38,463 bases of DNA from an uncultured Eubacteriales bacterium (GTDB lineage: Bacteria > Bacillota > Clostridia > Peptostreptococcales > Anaerovoracaceae), in contig CAJTYS010000035.1 in the NCBI GenBank assembly GCA_910583765.1, forward strand, positions 1 through 38,463. The letters run 5' to 3'. The position numbers and the translations under genes were made by a program. Position 1 is the stretch's first letter; each line of letters opens with the position of its first letter. Under the pieces are notes generated by a model. That model ran no database searches. It was given only the letters and a program-made list of their open reading frames with translations, and was not told the origin of the DNA. Shown one piece after another: positions 1 to 7,995 of the stretch.

Positions 1-17
1 ATGCGTAGCATTCACGG

Positions 18-46
18 AACCCCGTGTCTAACACGGGGTTTTCCTT
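18..46 (+). terminator. Hairpin, possible plus-strand terminator
   Basis: A perfect 10-bp inverted repeat, AACCCCGTGT and ACACGGGGTT, with a 3-base loop (CTA) is followed on the plus strand by TTTCCTTAT. No gene in the window reads into it on the plus strand, so what it serves is unknown. It may also act on transcripts leaving the rpsB-tsf unit on the other strand, where the T-run is missing. Confidence 0.45.
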
Positions 47-98
47 ATACAAAAATGCGATGACTTTTGATAAATCACGTCATCCGGCTCTGGGCACT

Positions 99-140
99 AA
101 AAAACCCCTGAACACCTTGATTTTTGATGGTTTCAGGGGT
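99..140 (-). terminator. Rho-independent terminator of rpsB-tsf
   Basis: On the minus strand the 9-bp arms ACCCCTGAA (140-132) and TTCAGGGGT (112-104) flank a 19-base loop that itself holds an ACC/GGT pair. They are followed directly by TTTTTT. It sits about 110 bases after the tsf stop and ends the rpsB-tsf transcript. pyrH, often the next gene in Firmicutes, is therefore not co-transcribed past this point unless the terminator is leaky. Confidence 0.8.
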
Positions 141-171
141 CTTTCCATATCTTATCTCAAATGATGTCGTA

Positions 172-199
172 AACCGCCACGGGCTAAAGCCCTGCGGTT
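172..199. repeat. Long GC-rich hairpin resembling an IS200/IS605-type end
   Basis: AACCGC, a 3-base bulge, GGGC, loop TAAA, GCCC, one base, GCGGTT forms an imperfect 12-bp-class hairpin. The core CACGGGCTAAAGCCC resembles the subterminal palindromes of IS200/IS605 elements and of TnpB-associated RNAs. A second, weaker fold lies at 204-247 (GGGGACCT against AGGTCTCC). No transposase or tnpB frame is present, so at most this is a remnant or a small non-autonomous unit between tsf and its terminator. Confidence 0.35.
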
Positions 200-247
200 C
201 TGACAGGGGACCTTCCTGCGATTCGTCCCTCATCGGGATAGGTCTCC

Positions 248-1174
248 CTACTTTTTAGCCGCTGCTGCCTGCTGCGCCGCTACTTCAGCCGCAAAGTCTT
301 CTTCCTTCTTTTCGATGCCTTCGCCTACTTCAAAGCGAACCATTTCAGCGACTCTCATGTCTTTGCCCAGCTCTTTGCCAGCTTCATCCACGTACTGCTT
401 CACCGTCAGATCGCCGTTCTTAACGAACTTCTGGTCTACCAGGCAGACTTCCTTCAGGATGGCCTTCACTTTGCCAGGGATGATTCTCTCCAGCATTTTT
501 TCAGGCTTTCCTTCGTTGAGCAGCTGCTGCTTGGCAATTTCCTTCTCAGATTCCAGCCATGCCGGATCTACCTGGGATTCGTCCAGGAATTTCGGACTCA
601 TGGAAGCCACCTGCATTGCCACATCCTTACCAGTCACTGTAATTTCTTCCACAGTCGCTTCTGTTTCCAGACCAACGATAACGCCAATGGTGCCGCCGCC
701 GTGGATATATCCAGTGTAAACCACTCCTGGAGCCGCCAGCTTCTGGAATCTGCGGATGTTCATGTTTTCACCGATGGTGGCGATCTTGTTGTTCAGCGCG
801 TCTTGCACCGTGCCTTCGCCTTCATACGGCAGCGCCATAAACGCGTCCATATCAGCCGCATCGTTTTCCAGGGCCATTTTTGCCAGGGTTTCTACGAAAG
901 TCACGAAATCTTCGTTCTTTGCCACAAAGTCAGTTTCTGAATTCACTTCCACGATGGCAGCAGCTTTTCCATCTGCCGCGAACGCAGTTTTAACAAGACC
1001 CATGGCAGCGATTCTGCCTGCCTTCTTAGCGGCCTTGGAAAGGCCCTTTTCTCTCAGCAATTCGATGGCCTTATCGATGTTTCCATCTGTCTCTACCAGA
1101 GCCTTTTTACAATCCATCATGCCTGCGCCTGTCATTTCACGCAGTTCTTTTACTAATTGTGCTGTTACAGCCAT
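248..1174 (-). CDS. tsf: Translation elongation factor Ts
   Basis: EF-Ts is the cytoplasmic guanine nucleotide exchange factor for EF-Tu. The 308-aa product has the N-terminal UBA-like domain (residues 1-50, with LREMTGAGMMDCKKAL) followed by the signature ETDFVAKN near residue 80, the region that contacts EF-Tu. The usual C-terminal domain follows, with a short Ala/Lys-rich tail. Length is normal for the clostridial family. The start is the ATG at 1174, preceded by a GAGGA ribosome site. It lies 18 bases downstream of rpsB and shares its promoter, the classic rpsB-tsf pair. Confidence 0.97.
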   Translation of the reverse strand: MAVTAQLVKELREMTGAGMMDCKKALVETDGNIDKAIELLREKGLSKAAKKAGRIAAMGLVKTAFAADGKAAAIVEVNSETDFVAKNEDFVTFVETLAKMALENDAADMDAFMALPYEGEGTVQDALNNKIATIGENMNIRRFQKLAAPGVVYTGYIHGGGTIGVIVGLETEATVEEITVTGKDVAMQVASMSPKFLDESQVDPAWLESEKEIAKQQLLNEGKPEKMLERIIPGKVKAILKEVCLVDQKFVKNGDLTVKQYVDEAGKELGKDMRVAEMVRFEVGEGIEKKEEDFAAEVAAQQAAAAKK

Positions 1175-1192
1175 TCTTTCTATCCTCCTCGA

Positions 1193-1987
1193 TTATTCTT
1201 CCGTGGTTTCTTCTGTCTCTTCTGCTTTTGCAGCTGCTTCTTCTTCTGGTACTTCCTGTTCCGCAGCTTCCGCGGAGCCTTCTGTTTCTCCTTCGTCAAA
1301 GCTTTTGCCCTGGTTGGCTTCGATCACAGCGTCCGCCATCTTGCCTGCGATGAGTTTTACTGCGCGGATCGCATCGTCATTAGCCGGGATGATGTAATCC
1401 ACGTCATCAGGGTCACAGTTGGTGTCTACGATGCCCACGATTGGAATTCCAAGGATTCTCGCTTCTTTGATCGCGATTTTTTCTTTCTTTGGATCCACGA
1501 TGAAAACCGCTCCTGGCATGCCCTTCATATCTTTGATGCCGCCCAGGAATTTTTCCAGCTTTTCCAGCTCCAGTCTCAGCTTGCCCACTTCTTTCTTGGA
1601 CAGCTTGTCAAACGTTCCGTCCTCTTCCATAGCTTCGATGTCTCTCAGCCTCTTGATCCTAGCGGAAATCGTCTTGTAGTTTGTCAGCATTCCGCCCAGC
1701 CATCTCTGATTCACGTAGTACTGTCCGCATCTCTTGGCTTCGTCCACAATCGCAGCCTGAGCCTGCTTCTTTGTTCCCACGAACAGGATCGGTTTGCCGG
1801 AAGCGCCTACTTCTTTCATGAATTCATAGGCTTCTTCGATTTTTTTCACAGTCTTCTGCAAGTCGATGATGTAAATGCCGTTTCTTTCTGTGAAAATGTA
1901 AGGAGCCATTTTCGGGTTCCATCTTCTTGTCTGGTGTCCAAAATGCACACCTGCTTCGAGTAATTGTTTCATTGAAATTACTGCCAT
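1193..1987 (-). CDS. rpsB: Small ribosomal subunit protein uS2
   Basis: Structural protein of the 30S head, needed for binding of bS1. The start MAVISMKQLLEAGVHFGHQ is the S2 N-terminus and is preceded by GGAGGAAAACAAC, so the ATG at 1987 is chosen over an earlier in-frame one. Further S2 landmarks are RRWNPKMAPYI and the VDTNCDPDDVDYIIPANDDA segment near residue 200. The last 28 residues are a Glu/Ala-rich acidic tail, common in Clostridia. 264 aa, first gene of rpsB-tsf. Confidence 0.97.
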   Translation of the reverse strand: MAVISMKQLLEAGVHFGHQTRRWNPKMAPYIFTERNGIYIIDLQKTVKKIEEAYEFMKEVGASGKPILFVGTKKQAQAAIVDEAKRCGQYYVNQRWLGGMLTNYKTISARIKRLRDIEAMEEDGTFDKLSKKEVGKLRLELEKLEKFLGGIKDMKGMPGAVFIVDPKKEKIAIKEARILGIPIVGIVDTNCDPDDVDYIIPANDDAIRAVKLIAGKMADAVIEANQGKSFDEGETEGSAEAAEQEVPEEEAAAKAEETEETTEE

Positions 1988-2129
1988 GTTGTTTTCCTCC
2001 TGGTTTTCTGCCTCCACCGTATGTCCCCTAAAGAAAACCGGCTCTGCCGGCACCATCCTTCAGGTGGTACGGTGTGCGTATTTGGATAAAATTTTTCTTC
2101 TCGTCCATAAACGAACGAAACCACAAATA

Positions 2130-2158
2130 ACTATACTACAAACCCATTGAAATTGCAA
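2130..2158 (-). promoter_or_regulatory. rpsB: Sigma-A promoter of rpsB-tsf
   Basis: On the minus strand TTGCAA (2158-2153), a 17-bp spacer and TATAGT (2135-2130) form a good sigma-A promoter. The leader to the rpsB start is then about 135 bases, long enough for the S2 autoregulation known in other bacteria, though I do not recognise a conserved leader fold. The -35 box almost touches the terminator of the upstream gene. Confidence 0.7.
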
Positions 2159-2190
2159 GAAAAAAACGGGATTTTCTTGGAAATCCCGTT
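2159..2190 (-). terminator. Terminator of the NlpC/P60 gene
   Basis: The minus strand reads AACGGGATTT, a 6-base loop, AAATCCCGTT, then TTTTTT. This is a perfect 10-bp stem with a U-run, about 70 bases after the stop codon of the cell-wall hydrolase gene and just upstream of the rpsB promoter. Confidence 0.85.
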
Positions 2191-2262
2191 AGTGCTGAAG
2201 TGAAAAGTTCACTTCCACTTTCAGCATATCCCGTTCGCTTCTCGTCAGGCCCTTACCAACTG

Positions 2263-3723
2263 TCAAATAATCGGGCGCAGTACGCCTTTTACCTTGCCGC
2301 CAGCCCTGCTGTACCTGGTGATCCCCGGAGTGGCCTCGATCTCTTTGCCGCCGCCAATGTACAGGGAAACATGGTTCACCACGCCTTTTCCATTATGGTA
2401 GACGATGATGTCGCCCTTTTTCTTCTGAGAATACTTCACATGCTTGAATTTCTTGCTGGCCCACAGCTTTCTGGTGGTGTACTCGTTTTTGCTGTAAGCG
2501 TACACGTGGCTGCCCTGCGGCAGAGGATCGATTCCTGCGGCATAAAGACACTGGATCACCAGTCCCGCGCAGTCCACGCCTTGTTTGCGTTTTGCGGAAG
2601 CACACCATATGTAGCGAGTTCCCACGTAAGATTTCGCGGTCTCTACCATGGCGTTGATATGATCAGCCTTTGTGCTGGACGGATCCACCTTGATGGGAGT
2701 CACATAGGAATCCAGATAGTACCAATCCCTTTCACTGAACCCCATTTTCAGCCATGTGTCCTTGTTGACCCTGCCTGTGGCTTTCAACTTCTTTTTCTTC
2801 TGGAACCGCTTCACTTTTTTGGCCGTGGCTGCCGTATATTTGGCTTTGCCCTGATAGCAGCCCAGTTTTTTCTGAACCTTGTAAACTTTATAACCAGACA
2901 TTCCTGGCTTTAACGTGTAGCCTGATTTTCTCGTTGGAATCGCGCTCTTTACTTTGAAATATTTCCCTGGAGTCTGATAAAATCGCTGAGTGGAAATTGT
3001 CACTGTAGGGCTCGTGTATCCAGTGCTTTCCTGACTTTCCTCAATGACCAGGCGCCAGTGAGAACGTTCTGTCTTCCACCAATCATTGGCATACGTGAGG
3101 ATGAAGGTGTCACTTTTCGCGTTAGCCAGCGTCCGCTTCCCTTTTGTGACCCATTTGTCCTTTACCTTCATCTGCAGCTGGACGGTCCTTCCATAAGCAG
3201 GCGCCACGGTGATCTCATCCATCAACTTAGAACGGGCTTTCCTCTTCACCGTCAGCTCCAAACCAGAAACAGCAGTCTTCTGCTTGCTCAAGTTCACTTG
3301 GATTTCAGGCATGTTGACCGCTTCCACCTGATAATCTTTTGGCAGCCGCGGAACGAAAAGATACTTGCCCGCCTTGTCTGGATCATAAGCCGGAGTGGAT
3401 TCCCATGTCACAGGGATAGCCGCTTCTTCTGACTGCCCGTTCCTTGTCCACTGTGCGGTCAGGGTCTCTGGCAGGACCGGCGCGAAATTGGATCTCACAG
3501 TTCCTGTCTGAAACGCCAAATCAGAAGATAGCTCATGGAAATGGATGATCCCCTTGATTTCTCCGTCGGAAACCTCCCCTTCTCCGCTGCTGACAGTTCT
3601 TTCCCTTGCCGCAGGCCATGCGTCCGCCCCATCCTCCTTCTCTGCTCCCGCAGCTGATGCCGGAAAAGTCAGAAAAGCCATCACAAGCGCTGTTATCAAA
3701 GAAATTGTTCGTATCGATTTCAT
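2263..3723 (-). CDS. Secreted NlpC/P60 cell-wall peptidase
   Basis: Probable exported gamma-D-glutamyl-diamino-acid endopeptidase acting on peptidoglycan stem peptides. The 486-aa product has a signal peptide (residues 1-24, ending ASA), an Ig-like beta-rich region (about 55-250), a PG_binding_1 domain (about 270-328, LKPGMSGYKVYKVQKKL) and a C-terminal NlpC/P60 domain (355-486). The catalytic pair looks like Cys385 in VDCAGLV and His451 in VNHVSLYIG. The ATG at 3723 is chosen because GAGGG lies 9 bases upstream of it and the signal peptide begins there. The protein is very Lys-rich, fitting binding to anionic wall polymers. It has its own promoter and terminator. Confidence 0.88.
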   Translation of the reverse strand: MKSIRTISLITALVMAFLTFPASAAGAEKEDGADAWPAARERTVSSGEGEVSDGEIKGIIHFHELSSDLAFQTGTVRSNFAPVLPETLTAQWTRNGQSEEAAIPVTWESTPAYDPDKAGKYLFVPRLPKDYQVEAVNMPEIQVNLSKQKTAVSGLELTVKRKARSKLMDEITVAPAYGRTVQLQMKVKDKWVTKGKRTLANAKSDTFILTYANDWWKTERSHWRLVIEESQESTGYTSPTVTISTQRFYQTPGKYFKVKSAIPTRKSGYTLKPGMSGYKVYKVQKKLGCYQGKAKYTAATAKKVKRFQKKKKLKATGRVNKDTWLKMGFSERDWYYLDSYVTPIKVDPSSTKADHINAMVETAKSYVGTRYIWCASAKRKQGVDCAGLVIQCLYAAGIDPLPQGSHVYAYSKNEYTTRKLWASKKFKHVKYSQKKKGDIIVYHNGKGVVNHVSLYIGGGKEIEATPGITRYSRAGGKVKGVLRPII

Positions 3724-3768
3724 ATCCATGTTCCCTCTCTTTTTATCGATAATAAATGCATATTCCAC

Positions 3769-3797
3769 TTATTATGATAGCACTTTTCCCTTCTCAA
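3769..3797 (-). promoter_or_regulatory. Promoter of the NlpC/P60 gene
   Basis: The minus strand has TTGAGA (3797-3792), a 17-bp spacer and TAATAA (3774-3769), about 45 bases upstream of the chosen start. A few bases further upstream, at about 3808-3830, is a weak inverted repeat (AACCGC/GCGGTT) after the end of the LytTR gene. Confidence 0.55.
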
Positions 3798-3833
3798 GTA
3801 AAGCGCCAACCGCAAGACTCTTTTAGCGGTTTC

Positions 3834-4181
3834 TCACTCTTTTTTCCGCTTTTTCTTCTTGTGCAGGTAATTTCGATAGACTTTCCTGCCTGCTCGGAAA
3901 CAGTCCCGCCCCAAAGGAATGCTGTCTCCGTTTTCCAACACAACAGTCTGTTCTGTCATTTGCTTGATCTTGTCCATGTTGAACAAATAGCTCCTGTGGC
4001 AGTCCAGAAAGCGACTATCCGTATACGCTTTGATGAATTCCATGGCGCAATACAGGGTGATTCTTTCTTTTTCTGTCACTAAAATGGTTTTTCTCAGATT
4101 CTTTTCCACGTAAAGGATTTCATCCAAATCAATCCGGCCTGTCAGTTTTTTCGTTTCAATGGGCACATATTTTCCTGTCAT
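3834..4181 (-). CDS. Stand-alone LytTR DNA-binding protein
   Basis: A 115-aa protein that is little more than a LytTR domain: DEILYVEKNLRKTIL, then the family's strand-helix core with FLDCHRSYLFNMDKIKQM and VVLENGDSIPLGR. It has no receiver domain, so it is not a classical response regulator. It ends in a strongly basic tail (HKKKKRKKE). LytTR proteins bind paired direct repeats and often control cell-wall or secreted genes, and the next gene downstream is the NlpC/P60 hydrolase, a possible target. The start at 4181 follows GGAGGG. There is a 238-base gap to rpoZ with no other gene. Confidence 0.85.
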   Translation of the reverse strand: MTGKYVPIETKKLTGRIDLDEILYVEKNLRKTILVTEKERITLYCAMEFIKAYTDSRFLDCHRSYLFNMDKIKQMTEQTVVLENGDSIPLGRDCFRAGRKVYRNYLHKKKKRKKE

Positions 4182-4350
4182 GTCCGTTTCCCTCCTTTTT
4201 ATCGGTGCCTCCTTACTGTTTAAATGGTGCAGAAAGCGCCTTTACCCTCTATTGTGACATAAAGGAAGGCGTATTTTCACAGGCCATTTGTGTCATGTTG
4301 TATCGTTTTCTGCAAAAACAAGTCTTAATAGGGACGATTTTTACAGAAAA

Positions 4351-4381
4351 TACAAAAAACCCGGCGAATCAATTCGCCGGG
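4351..4381 (-). terminator. Terminator of the yicC-gmk-rpoZ run
   Basis: A perfect 10-bp stem, CCCGGCGAAT (4360-4369) and ATTCGCCGGG (4372-4381), with a 2-base loop. On the minus strand it is followed by TTTTTTG. It lies about 40 bases after the rpoZ stop. Confidence 0.85.
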
Positions 4382-4419
4382 CGCGCTGCATCCTGAAAGG
4401 CCGCCTTCCATCAGCAGCC

Positions 4420-4626
4420 TCAGTTTTCCTGAAACTCTTCTCTTCTGTAAGTGATCAGATCCTCTGCGATCTCGTTTGCGGCAATGGACACGGGCTTATC
4501 CACCTCTACCTCAGTCAGCTTTGGTTTCCCCTCGATGATGTCCCTTGCTCTCTTCGCGGCCAGGATCACTAGCGTGTACCTGCTGTCCGCCTTTTTTCTC
4601 ACCTCATTGATGGATGGGTATAACAT
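4420..4626 (-). CDS. rpoZ: RNA polymerase omega subunit
   Basis: Small subunit that helps assemble the beta' subunit of RNA polymerase. The 68-aa product begins MLYPSINEV and has the conserved core SRYTLVILAAKRARDI followed by VSIAANEIAEDLI, which is diagnostic. Length is typical for Firmicutes. It abuts the gmk stop with no gap, and its AAGGAGGAG ribosome site lies inside the end of gmk, the standard gmk-rpoZ arrangement. It is the last gene before a strong terminator. Confidence 0.95.
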   Translation of the reverse strand: MLYPSINEVRKKADSRYTLVILAAKRARDIIEGKPKLTEVEVDKPVSIAANEIAEDLITYRREEFQEN

Positions 4627-5235
4627 TTAAATCTCCTCCTTATACCATTCTATGATCGTGCGCACGTCTTCTGAAACACGGGAGTGTTCGGCTATAATGA
4701 TGGCCATTACCCTGTCCACCGCCCCGTCCAAATCAGCGTTGACCACACAATAATCGTATTTATCAACATAAGAAATCTCTTTCATGGCCTCACTCAGCCG
4801 CCGGTTCAAAGATTCCTCTGTTTCCGAGCCTCTTCCTGTGATCCGCTTGCGCAGTTCACTCATGGATGGGGGCAGGATAAAAATGAAAATCGCCTCTGGA
4901 TACGCCTCTTTGATCTGGAGCGCTCCCTGGATGTCGATTTCCAGTATCACGTCAAAATCCTCCCGCATCATGTCCATGACTTCCATTTTCGGGGTGCCAT
5001 AGAAATTGCCGTACACTTCCGCGTATTCCAGGAATCCCCTCTCTTCTATGATCTTCTGAAATTCCTCCCGACTCACGAAATAATAATCCTCTCCGTCCAC
5101 TTCTCCCTGCCTGGGCTGCCTCGTTGTCATGGAAGTGGAGAGCTTGATGTGTTCATCTGCCAATAGTTTGCCGCAAATGGTTCCCTTGCCTGCGCCAGAA
5201 GGTCCGGAAATCACGAATAATCTTCCTCTGTTCAT
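4627..5235 (-). CDS. gmk: Guanylate kinase
   Basis: Phosphorylates GMP to GDP with ATP in purine nucleotide synthesis. The 202-aa product has the P-loop SGPSGAGKGTI near residue 11, STSMTTRQPRQGEVDGEDYYF in the GMP-binding region, and the lid helix RRLSEAMKEI. The ATG at 5235 is chosen because AAGGAG precedes it and the family begins right before the P-loop; an in-frame ATG at 5307 would add 24 unrelated residues. remA (DUF370), usual between yicC and gmk in Bacilli and many Clostridia, is absent: only 115 bases without a frame separate yicC and gmk. Confidence 0.95.
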   Translation of the reverse strand: MNRGRLFVISGPSGAGKGTICGKLLADEHIKLSTSMTTRQPRQGEVDGEDYYFVSREEFQKIIEERGFLEYAEVYGNFYGTPKMEVMDMMREDFDVILEIDIQGALQIKEAYPEAIFIFILPPSMSELRKRITGRGSETEESLNRRLSEAMKEISYVDKYDYCVVNADLDGAVDRVMAIIIAEHSRVSEDVRTIIEWYKEEI

Positions 5236-5350
5236 CTGTTTCTCCTTACTTGTGCGAATACTAATTATAGCATGGAAAATTTCTGCGTTCAATATAAATG
5301 TTTCCAAAATTGTCGAAGTTCAATCCACGCCCCTTGAGCTCCGCTGGATT

Positions 5351-6235
5351 TCATTCGATGTTCTGCACCTGTTCTCTGATCTTTTCGATCTCGCTTTTGA
5401 TTTCCAGCATCAAATTTGTGATGTCAATGTCATTGGCTTTGGAACCAATGGTGTTGGTCTCCCTGTTCATTTCCTGAACCAAAAAGTCCAGCTTTTTTCC
5501 AGCAGGCTGATGGCTCTTGCTGATGATGTCTTTCAGCTGGAGCATATGGCTGTCCAGTCTTACCAGTTCCTCGGTGATATTGCATTTGTCCGCGAAAATA
5601 GCCGCTTCCAGCATGATCCGGTCTTCTGGCACTGTCACATGATTTCCCAGGAGTTCTTTGATCCGCTCCTGCAGCTTTTCCCCATAGACCGCTGACACCT
5701 GGGGCGCGCGTTCCTCGATCTGTTTCACGAACCCTCGGATCAGCTCCCCTCGCATCAGCAAATCTTCTGAAAGTTTGTTTCCCTCTGTCATCCTCATGTT
5801 ATCCAGATTTTTCACAGCCTGCTCCAGGGGAATTCGGATGGCCTGCCAGATCTCTTCTTCGTCTTCCACGTCCGGCACTGCCTTCATCACGTCAGGGAGA
5901 GCGGACAGGAACTGGAGCGTCACCTCGCCTTCCAAATCAAAGGCCTGGCGGAGCTCGTTGAGATTTTCTATGTATTGCTTTGCTACCATGGTGTTCAGCT
6001 TCACTGTCACATCGTCTTCTGTCAGATTCTCGACAATGATGGAAACATCCACCTTTCCTCGGCTCACCGTCTTTTTCACCGTGCTTTTGATCTTTTCCTC
6101 CGCAAAAGAATACCGCCTAGGCATTTTTACGCTCACGTCCCCATAGCGATGGTTCACTGATTTGATCTCCACGGAAATCGTCCGCTTTCCGTCCGAGTGT
6201 TCTCCTCTGCCAAAGCCTGTCATACTTTTTATCAT
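5351..6235 (-). CDS. yicC: YicC/YloC family endoribonuclease
   Basis: Member of the YicC family; E. coli YicC and B. subtilis YloC are endoribonucleases. The 294-aa product starts MIKSMTGFGRGE, the family signature, with EIKSVNHRY near residue 24 and the C-terminal block KLDFLVQEMNRETNTIGSKAND, which is close to invariant. The protein is full length. Ribosome site GAGGAGA lies 10 bases upstream. It is first in a yicC-gmk-rpoZ run and divergent from rqcH, with an 80-base AT-rich gap holding overlapping TATAAT-like boxes. Confidence 0.92.
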   Translation of the reverse strand: MIKSMTGFGRGEHSDGKRTISVEIKSVNHRYGDVSVKMPRRYSFAEEKIKSTVKKTVSRGKVDVSIIVENLTEDDVTVKLNTMVAKQYIENLNELRQAFDLEGEVTLQFLSALPDVMKAVPDVEDEEEIWQAIRIPLEQAVKNLDNMRMTEGNKLSEDLLMRGELIRGFVKQIEERAPQVSAVYGEKLQERIKELLGNHVTVPEDRIMLEAAIFADKCNITEELVRLDSHMLQLKDIISKSHQPAGKKLDFLVQEMNRETNTIGSKANDIDITNLMLEIKSEIEKIREQVQNIE

Positions 6236-6315
6236 CTAATTTTTTCTCCTCAACTCTGATTTTTTATGATAATATACTATTATACTACATTTCAGAAAGG
6301 TTGCGGTAATAAATT

Positions 6316-7995
6316 ATGGCTTTTGATGGAATTGTCACCAACGCAGTGGCCAGAGAGTTGAAAAACACCCTTGTTCTGGGGAAAATCGAAAAAGTGTACC
6401 AGCCTGAACCTGACGAGCTGGTCTTTCACATACACACAAAGAAAGGGAATCGCAAGCTGTATGCTTCTGCCAGCAGCAATCACGCCCGGATCCATTTGAT
6501 CAAAGACAACCCACCCAACCCGCCTACCCCCTTGGGATTTTGCATGCTCCTGAGAAAACATCTTCAAGGGGGCCGCATTACGGACATTGCCCAAAAGGAT
6601 TCGGAACGCATTATCGAAATGACCATGGAAACCATCGATGAACTGGGGTTTTCCGTGAACAAAAAACTGATCTTTGAAATCATGGGCAAGCACAGCAACA
6701 TCATTTTGGTGGACATGAACACGGGAAAGATCATGGACAGCATCAAGCGGGTGTCCATTGATGTGAATCGGGCCCGGCAGATCCTTCCTGGAAAAGTTTA
6801 CGAATATCCTCCGGCCCAGGACAAGATCCCTTTTCTTGTCATTTCCCAAGCGGAATTAGCATCCCTTGAAAAGAACCCCAAGACTTATCTTTCTGCGATT
6901 GGCGGAATCTCACCTGCCATTGCCCAGGTCTTGGCGGACAGCTCCAATCCTTACCAGCGTCTGGAACAGATCCGCGCTTCTCTGGAGACCATGGAGCTTT
7001 CGCCCCGAGTCTATATGAAAGAAGACGGCAGCCCCGGGGATTTTCATGTGGTGCCCCTGGACCTTTATCCCAGCCAGACGGCCTTTGAAACAGCCAGTGA
7101 AATGCTGGATCACTTTTTTCTGCACCGAGAATCCTCTAACCGGATCAAACAGAAATCTTCGGACCTGGAAAAGGTGGTGTCCACGGCTTTAGACAAGCTG
7201 CGCCTAAAGCGGCAGCGGCTGGGAGAAGACTTGCTGCGCGCAGAAAACTCGGAGCAGTACCGGCTTTACGGCGAGCTGCTCACTGCCAGTCTCCATCTGG
7301 TGGAGCCAGGAGCGGACAAAGTGACGGTCACCAATTATTACGATAACAGTCAGGTGGAGATCCCACTGGATCCCAAGTATCCGGCTGCGAAAAACGCACA
7401 GCGGTACTTTAAAAAGTACGGAAAAGCTAAGACAGCGATCAAAGAAAAAAAGATCCAGATGGAAGAAACGGACCAGGATATCCTTTACCTGGAATCTGTC
7501 CTTTCTTTTCTCGATCAGGCTGCGGCTGTGGAAGAAGTGGACAGCATTCGCCAGGAATTGACGGAAGCCGGCTTTCTGCGAAAAAGGAAGGTCTCTGGCC
7601 CTCGCAAAAAAGAAAAAGCCCTGCCTTACGAATACCGGACAGGCGATGGTCTGCGGGTATTGGCTGGACACAACAACAAAGAAAACGATATTTTGACCTT
7701 GAAAATGGCAGGGCCAAAGGATTACTGGTTTCATACCAAGGATATCCCCGGCTCCCATGTGATCCTCTTCACAGAGGGCCGCGAGCTGTCAGAAAGCGCC
7801 ATTTTCGATGCGGCGGCCATCGCAGCTTACCACAGCAAGGGGCGCTCTTCGGAAAACGTGCCTGTGGATTACACCCAAGTACGATACGTGAAAAAACCTG
7901 CCGGCGCCAGGCCTGGCATGGTGATCTTCACCCACAACCGGACGGTCTATGTCACGCCGAAAGCGCCTGGATCCACTGAATCGCCTTCTCGATGA
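6316..7995 (+). CDS. rqcH: Rqc2 homologue RqcH, ribosome quality control factor
   Basis: NFACT-family protein that binds 50S subunits carrying stalled nascent chains and adds C-terminal alanine tails; formerly annotated as fibronectin-binding protein. The 559-aa product starts with the NFACT-N domain (MAFDGIVTNAVARELKN), has the central coiled coil (about residues 280-420) and ends with the NFACT-R domain (about 445-550) with DYWFHTKDIPGSHVIL. Length matches the family. Its last 44 bases overlap, tail to tail, the convergent lipase gene, so its C-terminus (PKAPGSTESPSR) is read from sequence that is also coding on the other strand. Confidence 0.93.
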   Translation: MAFDGIVTNAVARELKNTLVLGKIEKVYQPEPDELVFHIHTKKGNRKLYASASSNHARIHLIKDNPPNPPTPLGFCMLLRKHLQGGRITDIAQKDSERIIEMTMETIDELGFSVNKKLIFEIMGKHSNIILVDMNTGKIMDSIKRVSIDVNRARQILPGKVYEYPPAQDKIPFLVISQAELASLEKNPKTYLSAIGGISPAIAQVLADSSNPYQRLEQIRASLETMELSPRVYMKEDGSPGDFHVVPLDLYPSQTAFETASEMLDHFFLHRESSNRIKQKSSDLEKVVSTALDKLRLKRQRLGEDLLRAENSEQYRLYGELLTASLHLVEPGADKVTVTNYYDNSQVEIPLDPKYPAAKNAQRYFKKYGKAKTAIKEKKIQMEETDQDILYLESVLSFLDQAAAVEEVDSIRQELTEAGFLRKRKVSGPRKKEKALPYEYRTGDGLRVLAGHNNKENDILTLKMAGPKDYWFHTKDIPGSHVILFTEGRELSESAIFDAAAIAAYHSKGRSSENVPVDYTQVRYVKKPAGARPGMVIFTHNRTVYVTPKAPGSTESPSR

